Source: an uncultured Prevotellaceae bacterium
Lineage (GTDB): Bacteria > Bacteroidota > Bacteroidia > Bacteroidales > Bacteroidaceae
Direction: 5' to 3'
Assembly: GCA_902762565.1 (NCBI GenBank)
Contig: CACWOS010000021.1
Span: 1-40,891, forward strand
Length of the DNA stretch: 40,891 nt
A program made the translations under genes and the position numbers. Shown here piece by piece: positions 34,450-40,891 of this stretch; position 1 is the first letter of the stretch, and every line of letters starts with the position of its first letter. The notes beneath the pieces were generated by a model, which saw nothing but the letters and a program-made list of their open reading frames with translations, did no database searches and was not told where the DNA came from.

Positions 34450-35262
34450 ATGGAGAAACAAAACGATAACACACTGATGAAGGCTCGCAGCTACCGTAGC
34501 GTATTGGCTGACGGCTATCGGTTGTATAACGAAAACTTCCGAAAACTTTTCAAGGCATCGTGGCTCATGGTACTCATTTTTGCCATCATAGCAGCAGCTC
34601 ATGTCATGCTGTCATTCATACAAATGCCCAACCTGACGGCACTCGTCATAGCTATTGTGGTACTGATACTGCTCTGCATTACAACGGAGGCACTGGCAGT
34701 AGGCACCATAATGAACAAGCTAAACGAACATCAGGAAACAAACGTCATCACCACACCTGCCAGTTGGTGGAAACCCGATAGCAAGATGATGGGACGCACA
34801 CTGAAGGCTGCAGTTTTCATCCTACCCCTGTGCATCATCTTAACGCCTTTGTTCCCACTCCTATTACCCATCAACTATGTCACGATGAAATATATCCTAA
34901 CACCTGATCAGAGTTTTTGGTCTGCACTATGGAGCAACTACAAGCGAGGCCTGCGTTATTGGGGAAGTATGTTCCTAGTATTCTTCGTCAGTATATTGTT
35001 AGTGGTTTTAGTCAGTATCATTGTTATACTGCCAGCCATCATCCTCACAATGGCCAATATGCAGGCACAGCAAGGTCTGCTGATGGGCGACCCCTTAGGC
35101 ATGCCGAACTACATTTTGCCACTGACCTTCGGAACGCTCGTACTGACACATTTCATTGAGTTCTATGTAGTACTAGTCGTATTAGTGCACTTCTACTACA
35201 TCTACGGTAGCATTGAGACAAAAGAAATGGAACGCGAACAACAAAAACAAAACATAAGATGA
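34450..35262 (+). CDS. Polytopic inner-membrane protein of unknown function
   Basis: This 270-residue protein has five to six hydrophobic segments: about residues 37-60 ([19 protein letters not shown]), 63-90, 120-145, 170-200 and 230-262, with an N-terminal amphipathic part beginning [21 protein letters not shown]. There is no signal peptide and no catalytic motif. The arrangement resembles DUF-type membrane proteins related to the glycerophosphodiester phosphodiesterase membrane domain, but I cannot assign it firmly. Its stop overlaps the hisB ATG by four bases, so translation of HisB is coupled to it. Confidence 0.75.
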   Translation: MEKQNDNTLMKARSYRSVLADGYRLYNENFRKLFKASWLMVLIFAIIAAAHVMLSFIQMPNLTALVIAIVVLILLCITTEALAVGTIMNKLNEHQETNVITTPASWWKPDSKMMGRTLKAAVFILPLCIILTPLFPLLLPINYVTMKYILTPDQSFWSALWSNYKRGLRYWGSMFLVFFVSILLVVLVSIIVILPAIILTMANMQAQQGLLMGDPLGMPNYILPLTFGTLVLTHFIEFYVVLVVLVHFYYIYGSIETKEMEREQQKQNIR

Positions 35263-36317
35263 AAAAAATACTCTTCATTGACCGCGACGGCACTATCATT
35301 CAGGAGCCTGCCGACGAACAAATAGACGCTTTTGAGAAATTAAAATTTGTACCTGGTGCCATCCGTAACCTCATATTCCTACGTCAACACAGCGACTATG
35401 AGTTTGTGATGGTATCGAACCAAGACGGATTAGGAACGGACGCCTTTCCTGAGGAAACCTTCTGGCCTATTCAAAACTTCATTCTCGACACGCTGAAGGG
35501 TGAAGGCGTCGAGTTCGACGATATCCTTATCGACCCACACTTTCCTGAGGACAATGCCCCTACCCGTAAGCCCAATACCGGTTTGGTAGAGAAATACATA
35601 AATAATCCCGAATATGACATCAAGCACAGCTATGTCATAGGTGACCGTGACACAGACAGGAAGTTTGCTGAGAACATTGGTTGCGGATTTCTACAGATAG
35701 GCAGTTGGGATAAAACCGCAGAAATAGTCTATGGCGGTGAACGCACAGCTGAAGTAAAGCGCACCACCAAAGAGACCGATATCTATATTAAGGTTGATCT
35801 AGATGGCAACGGACGTTGCGACATCCAGACGGGCTTAGGTTTCTTTGACCACATGTTGGAACAGATAGGCAAGCACGGCATGATGGATCTCACAATCCAT
35901 ACGAAAGGCGACTTGCATGTAGACGAACACCATACCATTGAGGATACTGCCTTGGCTTTGGGAGAATGTCTTTTAAAAGCTCTTGGTGACAAGCGCGGCA
36001 TTGAACGCTATGGCTACTGTCTGCCTATGGATGATTGTCTCTGCTCGGTAGCACTCGACTTTGGAGGGCGTCCTTGGTTGGTATGGGATGCGGAGTTTAA
36101 GCGTGAAAAAATCGGCGAAATGCCAACTGAAATGTTTCTCCACTTCTTCAAGAGCTTAAGCGATGCTGCAAAGATGAATCTAAACATCAAAGCTGAGGGC
36201 GACAACGAGCACCATAAGATTGAAGGTATCTTCAAGGCATTGGCACGTTCACTGAAGATGGCAGTCCGCCGTGATGTCTACCACTTCGAACTGCCATCCA
36301 CCAAAGGATTGTTATAG
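35259..36317 (+). CDS. hisB: Bifunctional histidinol-phosphatase / imidazoleglycerol-phosphate dehydratase
   Basis: This 352-residue fusion has two domains. The N-terminal HAD phosphatase (about 1-165) has FIDRDGT with Asp8 and Asp10, MVSNQDG and YVIGDRDTD, and converts histidinol-phosphate to histidinol. The C-terminal dehydratase (about 168-352) has [33 protein letters not shown] and [18 protein letters not shown] with the manganese-binding His/Glu motifs. Length matches E. coli-type HisB. No other his genes are in the window; it follows a membrane protein with a four-base overlap, not hisC as in a standard his operon. Confidence 0.95.
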   Translation: MKKILFIDRDGTIIQEPADEQIDAFEKLKFVPGAIRNLIFLRQHSDYEFVMVSNQDGLGTDAFPEETFWPIQNFILDTLKGEGVEFDDILIDPHFPEDNAPTRKPNTGLVEKYINNPEYDIKHSYVIGDRDTDRKFAENIGCGFLQIGSWDKTAEIVYGGERTAEVKRTTKETDIYIKVDLDGNGRCDIQTGLGFFDHMLEQIGKHGMMDLTIHTKGDLHVDEHHTIEDTALALGECLLKALGDKRGIERYGYCLPMDDCLCSVALDFGGRPWLVWDAEFKREKIGEMPTEMFLHFFKSLSDAAKMNLNIKAEGDNEHHKIEGIFKALARSLKMAVRRDVYHFELPSTKGLL

Positions 36318-36386
36318 CTTGTTATAGTCTTATGCCGACAAAGGCATCATAGCGGAGAAATGACCTTATACTCATGTTCTCTACCT

Positions 36387-38780
36387 TTAAAGCCTACAAG
36401 TCAATCCAATCTTAGTTTCAAACGTTCTGGCATAGACATTATTATCTCTACCCCACTCCCGAGTTCCGTTATAATAATAATTATAGTGCGTACGGCGCCA
36501 ATAGTAGGTACCAGAGAGGTTGATAGACCACTGCTTGGCAACGTGGAACTCAAAGACGGGATTGACAACCAAGAGCGCAGCATTGCTGTTATCACCCATC
36601 ACATTCAGGTAGTGCAAGTCTCTGGTACCGTCCTTGAACTCCTTCAATTCATCAAACATATAGCTATTGTAGCCCTTCCATGTGTAGAGGCGGAAATACT
36701 TGGCGTTTAGAATCATTCGACCAAAGCGTCCGAAGTCCAACTTCGTCTTCGACTTGATACTAAATCCACTACCCATGTTATAGTCACGCTCGATGACGTT
36801 GAAATAGTCACTCTTCGTTCCTCCGAGAAGGATGCCGCTCACGAAGATGCGCTGTTCCATATTGGTGAGTGCACCCGTCTGAGGCATCGACAGGATGAAG
36901 CCCGGACCGAAACCGGCAGCCTCGCTGATGCGGTAGGGCACTAGGTTAGAACCGTCCTCGATGGGATTGGAGTCATAGTAGTTGAAGTGCTGGTAGATAC
37001 CAAACTCAGCGGCCATTCCCCGTCCGTCCTTGGTCTTCGCGGGCTTGTCGATGATAGGTGTACTCCAGAGTCGTCCTACGATACTGATGTTGTTAACACT
37101 TTTCTGTCCGCCACCGATGCTGAACGTAGCGTCGAGGTCGAAGAAGTCGTAGGGCTTAGTGTGACGGTCTCCGTCGACAGCCGTACCATAGAGCAGATAG
37201 AAATTCAGGTAGGGAGCGTGGACGCCGCGGAACAAGGCACCATCGTCAGCCAGATAGCGCCAACCAACTGAGAACGAAACATCGACAGGTATCTCATGGA
37301 AGTTATGGTAGCGATAGTGGTCGCTGCGTACGCGCCAAGCATCTCCGCTGATGATACGGTGAATACCTTGTATGGGGTTGATAATGGTAGCAGCAGCCTC
37401 GCGCCAGAAGCGCTTCCAGCCTCGGTCGCGGTCGTCAAGGATAGTACGACTCAGGCGGTGGGTCATTTCACCAAGTGCTATACCACCACACGTCGTGGCG
37501 ATAATGTCGTTGATAGCTGGTGGCTCCGTCTCGCCCAGGAACTCCCACATGGCCGAACCCAGCAGCGAGTATGGTGCCGACTCCCAAAACGTCAGTCCGT
37601 TTGTACGTGCAGCATTGAAGTAAAGGTTGCCGTGATAGGGATGGGCAAACATGTTGGTGACGAAGAAGTCGTTGTCCCACACCATACCGTCAGTGAAGTT
37701 GTGTTTCAGCGAATTCAGCGTAGTCTGGGCGAAGTCGGACTTCAGCGCCCAGCGGTCGAACAGCTGCACGCCGACATTGATGGCTGTCACCTCGGCAGCA
37801 GCCTGCCAGTAGCGTTTTTTCACGGGCAGTGCCATTGTCGAGTCGCCATAGACTATTTGCTTTCTTTTCTCCTCCCACGCGCGCATCCACGTGTCGTGCT
37901 GGTTGCGCGACTGACGGTAGGTCAGACCGAGTTCAAATAACGGGCGGTTGCGGTAGGTCTCGTTACGGTTGTAATATCGCGTCAGTCCCCAGCCTACCGA
38001 TGCAAAGGCTCCGAACTTCCTACTGAACTGATAATCGGCATTGATGCGTGCCTGCAACGAATAGAGGCGTTCGGGACCTTCGTCCGAATTTTTATGGAAC
38101 GTCTCCACGTGGTAGTAGCCGAGGTCACCGCTCAGACTCAATTTCGGCGTCAGTTGCTTGTACTGTCCAATACGATAGAACAGGGCTCCCGAGAACTTTG
38201 AGTCGAGACCCATGAAGTGCGTACCGACACCAATGATGTTATACGTACTCTTATTACGATAGCGGGCAGCGATGTTCATCTTGGTCGAGCTGCCGCCATA
38301 GAACATATAGTCGATGGTGGTGGTGGGGTTGATATTCACTAGACCAATCTTATGGCCAATGGAGTCGTAGCTGAGGTTCACGATACCCACCTGCCAGCCC
38401 TTGGGACGCTTGCGGGCCACGTTGAACACACCAATCTGTGCACCGTTCAACGAGTCAGCATAGTTGATAGCACCCAGCTGCCAACCGTTCATCTTACACG
38501 ATGACGCATTGAGGATCGCCGACAACTGCAAGCCCTTATCCATTCCACGTGTAATATTGTTAATACCAGCCAGCTGCAGGCCACTGAGTGTGCCGCCCGA
38601 AACGTTGGAGAACGTACCATACTGCAGTCCTTTGCCACCGTTAACAGATATTGAGGAGATAACACCAAACTGCACACCCTTCACCGAGTCCTGCCCACTG
38701 AGGATGCCTACGGGGAAGTTCTGCGCTTTCACACTCACAGCAGCCATCATGGCGACTGCAACCAAAGGTATCTTCTTCAT
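36387..38780 (-). CDS. DUF3943 outer-membrane-type protein with N-terminal surface repeats
   Basis: This 797-residue protein has a signal peptide (MKKIPLVAVAMMAAVSVKA). Residues about 20-160 consist of six to seven repeats of 20-25 residues built on G-x-Q-x-G-x-x-N (for example LSGLQLAGINNI, LNGAQIGVFNVA, PKGWQVGIVNLS), like the LA_2272 surface repeat of Leptospira proteins. The middle (about 370-480) matches DUF3943: WDNDFFVTNMFAHPYHGNLYFNAARTNG, then MWEFLGETEPPAINDIIATTCGGIALGE. The rest is strand-rich and ends in a short aromatic strand, suggesting a beta-barrel. Function is unknown. It starts two bases after pfkA. Confidence 0.82.
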   Translation of the reverse strand: MKKIPLVAVAMMAAVSVKAQNFPVGILSGQDSVKGVQFGVISSISVNGGKGLQYGTFSNVSGGTLSGLQLAGINNITRGMDKGLQLSAILNASSCKMNGWQLGAINYADSLNGAQIGVFNVARKRPKGWQVGIVNLSYDSIGHKIGLVNINPTTTIDYMFYGGSSTKMNIAARYRNKSTYNIIGVGTHFMGLDSKFSGALFYRIGQYKQLTPKLSLSGDLGYYHVETFHKNSDEGPERLYSLQARINADYQFSRKFGAFASVGWGLTRYYNRNETYRNRPLFELGLTYRQSRNQHDTWMRAWEEKRKQIVYGDSTMALPVKKRYWQAAAEVTAINVGVQLFDRWALKSDFAQTTLNSLKHNFTDGMVWDNDFFVTNMFAHPYHGNLYFNAARTNGLTFWESAPYSLLGSAMWEFLGETEPPAINDIIATTCGGIALGEMTHRLSRTILDDRDRGWKRFWREAAATIINPIQGIHRIISGDAWRVRSDHYRYHNFHEIPVDVSFSVGWRYLADDGALFRGVHAPYLNFYLLYGTAVDGDRHTKPYDFFDLDATFSIGGGQKSVNNISIVGRLWSTPIIDKPAKTKDGRGMAAEFGIYQHFNYYDSNPIEDGSNLVPYRISEAAGFGPGFILSMPQTGALTNMEQRIFVSGILLGGTKSDYFNVIERDYNMGSGFSIKSKTKLDFGRFGRMILNAKYFRLYTWKGYNSYMFDELKEFKDGTRDLHYLNVMGDNSNAALLVVNPVFEFHVAKQWSINLSGTYYWRRTHYNYYYNGTREWGRDNNVYARTFETKIGLTCRL

Positions 38781-38782
38781 TA

Positions 38783-39760
38783 TTATATGCTTAATTCATC
38801 AAGTACGGTTATCAGACGCTTGTCGAATCGCTTGTCAGTACGGATGCACTCCGAGAAGGGCACATAGACCACATCGTTGTTACGGACGCCCACCATGACG
38901 TTACGCTGACCCTGCAGAATAGCCTGGATGGCACCGACACCCGTGATAGACGCCAGGATGCGGTCGCGGGCCGATGGCGAACCACCACGCTGCAGGTGAC
39001 CCAGGATAGATACGCGTACGTCGAACTCCGGGAACTCATTCTTCACACGGTCGGCGTAGTACATAGCACCACACTTGGGACTCTCCGAAACGATGACGAT
39101 ACACGATTTCTTCGACTTGCGGATGCCACGACCCATAAAGGCTGCCAGCTGGTCGACGTCGGTCACCTCTTCAGGAACGATGGCAGCCTCAGCACCACAG
39201 GCGATGGCGCTGTTCTGCGCCAGGAAGCCAGCATCGCGGCCCATCACCTCGACGAAGAAGATGCGCTCGTGCGAGTTGGCGGTGTCGCGGATGCGGTCCA
39301 CGCACTCCATGATGGTGTTCATCGTGGTGTCGTAACCAATAGTAGCGTCAGTGCCGTAGAGGTCGTTGTCGATGGTGCCCGGCAGACCGATAACGGGGAA
39401 GTCGAACTCCACGCCGAACTTCCAGGCACCAGTAAGGGAACCATTGCCACCGATGACCACCAAGGCATCTATCTCCTCCTTCTGACAGGTTTCATAGGCT
39501 TTCTGCATGCCCTCGGGGGTCATGAAATCTTTTGAACGGGCGGTTTTCAAGATTGTGCCTCCACGGGTGATGATACCTGAGACATCCTCCGTAGTAAAGG
39601 GCTTCACCTCGTCGTGAATGAGTCCTTCGTAGCCACGGTAGATGCCTTTGATATTAAACTGGTTGTATATGCCAGAGCGCGTCACCGCACGGATGGCCGC
39701 GTTCATACCGGGGGCATCGCCACCCGACGTCAAAATACCGATAGTCTTAATCTTTCCCAT
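38783..39760 (-). CDS. pfkA: 6-phosphofructokinase (ATP type)
   Basis: This 325-residue glycolytic kinase has GGDAPGMN at 13-20, [11 protein letters not shown] (about 66-76), GGNGS at 104-108, [18 protein letters not shown] (catalytic Asp131), [11 protein letters not shown] (substrate site) and [14 protein letters not shown]. Gly107 aligns with E. coli Gly104, the residue that indicates ATP rather than pyrophosphate use. Asn106 stands where E. coli has Asp103 (GGDGS). Length is the usual short bacterial form. It shares a transcript with the DUF3943 gene. Confidence 0.94.
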   Translation of the reverse strand: MGKIKTIGILTSGGDAPGMNAAIRAVTRSGIYNQFNIKGIYRGYEGLIHDEVKPFTTEDVSGIITRGGTILKTARSKDFMTPEGMQKAYETCQKEEIDALVVIGGNGSLTGAWKFGVEFDFPVIGLPGTIDNDLYGTDATIGYDTTMNTIMECVDRIRDTANSHERIFFVEVMGRDAGFLAQNSAIACGAEAAIVPEEVTDVDQLAAFMGRGIRKSKKSCIVIVSESPKCGAMYYADRVKNEFPEFDVRVSILGHLQRGGSPSARDRILASITGVGAIQAILQGQRNVMVGVRNNDVVYVPFSECIRTDKRFDKRLITVLDELSI

Positions 39761-39786
39761 ATTCGTACTTATTTCATTTTAGTATG

Positions 39787-39794
39787 CAAAGTTA
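39787..39794 (-). promoter_or_regulatory. TAnnTTTG box for pfkA
   Basis: TAACTTTG on the minus strand, about 26 bases before the pfkA ATG at 39760. There is no clear TTTG at 20-base spacing, which would fall at the kinase gene's 3' end. Confidence 0.55.
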
Positions 39795-39809
39795 CATATT
39801 AATTCTTAG

Positions 39810-40433
39810 CTAGCCGATGTATTTCAGAATGACATCGACTATCTCATCCTCGGTCTTACCGTCCATAGAGAGTACGAGTTCATAATTGCGTGTGTCGTAA
39901 CGCGATGTGTTCTCGTATTTTTTGATGTAGGTCTCGCGGCCGGCGTCCAGACGTTTGATGATGTCGCGGGCCTCCTGCTCGCTCACGTTCTGGCGGCGCA
40001 TGATGCGCTGGACGCGATGCTCTATCGAGGCTTGGATGAAGATGTTGAGGTGGTTGGGCCACTCACGGAACACCATGAAACCAGTGCGGCCGGCAATGAC
40101 ACACGACGAGTGGCTGGCCAGCTCCTGCAGTATGTGCTTCTCGGTGACAAACATCGTCTCGTTGTCGAGTTTCACCTCGGCCTCCATGGGCAGGTTGGTG
40201 CTGTTGACAAGCGTGTTGTAGTAATTGTTGATGTCGTTCCACCACGACTTTTTCTGGGACTTGATCTCCTCGATGCGCTCGATGGAGAGTCCGAACTGCT
40301 TGGTGAGCCCCTCGACAATGGCCTTGTCGAAGTACTTGACATCCAGCTTCTCGGCCAGTTTGCGTCCTACGCTACGTCCACCAGAACCTACTTCGCGGTT
40401 GATGGTAATAACAAATTGTTCGTTCTTATTCAT
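39810..40433 (-). CDS. Cytidylate kinase-like protein (AAA_26)
   Basis: From the ATG at 40433 (MNKNEQFVITINREVGSGGR) this is a 207-residue P-loop kinase. GSGGRSVGRKLAEKL (about 16-30) is the modified P-loop of the cytidylate kinase-like family. VKYFDKAIV follows at the position of the NMP-binding helix, and CVIAGRTGFMVF and a basic lid (RVQRIMRRQNVSEQEARDIIKRLDAGR) complete the fold. It differs from housekeeping Cmk, so the natural substrate is uncertain. The frame runs upstream to 40490, but those residues overlap the promoter. Confidence 0.88.
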   Translation of the reverse strand: MNKNEQFVITINREVGSGGRSVGRKLAEKLDVKYFDKAIVEGLTKQFGLSIERIEEIKSQKKSWWNDINNYYNTLVNSTNLPMEAEVKLDNETMFVTEKHILQELASHSSCVIAGRTGFMVFREWPNHLNIFIQASIEHRVQRIMRRQNVSEQEARDIIKRLDAGRETYIKKYENTSRYDTRNYELVLSMDGKTEDEIVDVILKYIG

Positions 40434-40460
40434 AATCTTAACATCTTTGGTTTCTGGCTG

Positions 40461-40491
40461 CAAAAATACAAAAATAATTTGAAATAACAAA
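40461..40491 (-). promoter_or_regulatory. Promoter of the cytidylate kinase-like gene
   Basis: Minus strand: TTTG (40491-40488), 19 bases, TATTTTTG (40468-40461). Confidence 0.7.
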
Positions 40492-40613
40492 GATATAATC
40501 GAAAATATATATGCCGTTTCTCTCTCGTTGACAATGCAAAGGTACTACATTTGCGAAGGGCGATGTCCGACTTCATTTTGAATCTCGCGCGTTATTAAAT
40601 ATTAATTTATTTA

Positions 40614-40629
40614 AGCCCCTATAGGGGCT
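40614..40629. repeat. Perfect 16-base palindrome
   Basis: AGCCCCTATAGGGGCT in a strongly AT-rich surround. It could be the terminator hairpin of the decayed minus-strand gene ending at 40652; no long T-run follows, only TAAATAAATTT. Confidence 0.6.
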
Positions 40630-40651
40630 AATAATTATTTAATTAAATTAA

Positions 40652-40804
40652 TTAAAAGGGCAGCGAACCGGCATCGAGCACCACCCACGTCTCGCCTGTT
40701 TCCTCATGAACCTCCTTATATAACCAGACACCCCCTCCTTTGGAGGGGTTGGGGGAGGCTTCTTCAAATATCAATCCTGCTGCAATGTGGTGATGGTTAC
40801 AAAT
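40652..40804 (-). pseudogene. Decayed 3' end of an unknown gene
   Basis: On the minus strand an open frame of 50 codons ends VHEETGETWVVLDAGSLPF before a TAA at 40652. It has no Met start, and a TGA (40805-40807) closes it upstream. The amino acid texture of the last 25 residues looks like genuine protein. The middle, EASPNPSKGGGVW, is encoded by a palindromic repeat at 40731-40759. It is probably a remnant into which that repeat inserted. The family is not recognised. Confidence 0.4.
40731..40759. repeat. GC-rich imperfect palindromic repeat (SPNPSKGG type)
   Basis: CCCCCTCC, TTTGGAGGGG, TTGGGGGAGG in order; read on the minus strand it encodes SPNPSKGGG. From memory this is a dispersed interspersed repeat in Bacteroidota that often adds this peptide to ORFs. 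Only one copy is seen in the window. Confidence 0.65.
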
Positions 40805-40850
40805 TCAAGTTAAATTCTACAAATTTTACCGTTAATTGAAAGAATTTGTG

Positions 40851-40858
40851 TATCTTTG
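40851..40858 (+). promoter_or_regulatory. TAnnTTTG box facing right out of the window
   Basis: TATCTTTG, with no clear TTTG 20 bases upstream. It would serve a gene beyond the right edge. Confidence 0.4.
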
Positions 40859-40891
40859 TGGCGTAACGCCGCGATCGCAATAAACCAAGGG

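Larger units (their letters stand above)
40434..40891. other. Right-edge stretch without an intact gene
   Basis: It contains the kinase promoter, an AT-rich segment with a perfect palindrome (40614-40629), a decayed gene end with an inserted palindromic repeat (40652-40804) and an outward-facing promoter box (40851-40858). No intact ORF with a good start is seen. Confidence 0.6.

Overview
The window looks like chromosome from a member of the Bacteroidales, most likely a Prevotellaceae (Prevotella/Segatella-type) genome. Gene starts are preceded by the Bacteroidota sigma-70 promoter (TTTG near -33, about 20 bases, then TAnnTTTG near -7), Shine-Dalgarno sites are largely absent, and several gene families are typical of this order (DUF4421, DUF1460, DUF3943, anaerobic sulfatase cassette, HU-like DNA-binding protein, GH67, SPNPSKGG-type palindromic repeat). 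No prophage, transposase, CRISPR array or rRNA operon is visible.

Layout. 1-344 is gene-poor and ends in a terminator. 345-1245 carries two small conserved-hypothetical genes on the plus strand, followed by a 3' remnant of a dicarboxylate/amino-acid:cation symporter. 1514-5440 (minus) is a compact phenylalanine/tyrosine operon: prephenate dehydratase, aminotransferase, DAHP synthase-chorismate mutase, prephenate dehydrogenase. It is preceded by what reads as a complete ribosome-mediated transcription attenuator: promoter, a 25-codon leader peptide with five Tyr and three Phe in nine consecutive codons, a 9-bp antiterminator and an intrinsic terminator (5482-5686). This is the most striking item in the window. 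5715-8317 is a Ser-type sulfatase plus its radical-SAM maturase; 8524-10229 holds chorismate synthase and a SlyD-type isomerase.

10503-15793 (plus) has a small secreted protein, then a polysaccharide-export (SLBB) protein, an M48 lipoprotein peptidase and a C1B aminopeptidase as an apparent operon. 15756-21398 (minus) has a degenerate nucleotidyltransferase, a GH2 beta-galactosidase, a small lipoprotein and the PepD dipeptidase. 21557-24982 (plus) has an HU-like protein followed by a strange GC-rich inverted-repeat array, a promoter-driven 36-codon small ORF, a small membrane protein, an OmpH/Skp-like lipoprotein and a DbpA-like RNA helicase. 25163-27178 is the serine pair serC-serA, then tRNA-Arg(UCU) and a GH67 alpha-glucuronidase.

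29482-34354 (minus) is a tightly overlapped five-gene unit: Gfo/Idh/MocA oxidoreductase, DUF4421, DUF1460 amidase-like, YkvA/DUF1232, FAD-dependent dehydrogenase. 34450-36317 (plus) couples a polytopic membrane protein to bifunctional HisB. 36387-40433 (minus) has a cytidylate-kinase-like protein, phosphofructokinase and a large DUF3943 outer-membrane-type protein. The right end is non-coding apart from a decayed 3' gene fragment containing a palindromic repeat.

A genome-scale signature also stands out: short tandem arrays of heptamers, mostly four units each and of differing sequence, sit beside start codons (3381, 23634, 26231), between divergent promoters (34382) and inside a coding linker (24714). 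They resemble the STRR heptanucleotide repeats described in cyanobacteria. All functional calls come from reading motifs by eye; no database search was run.
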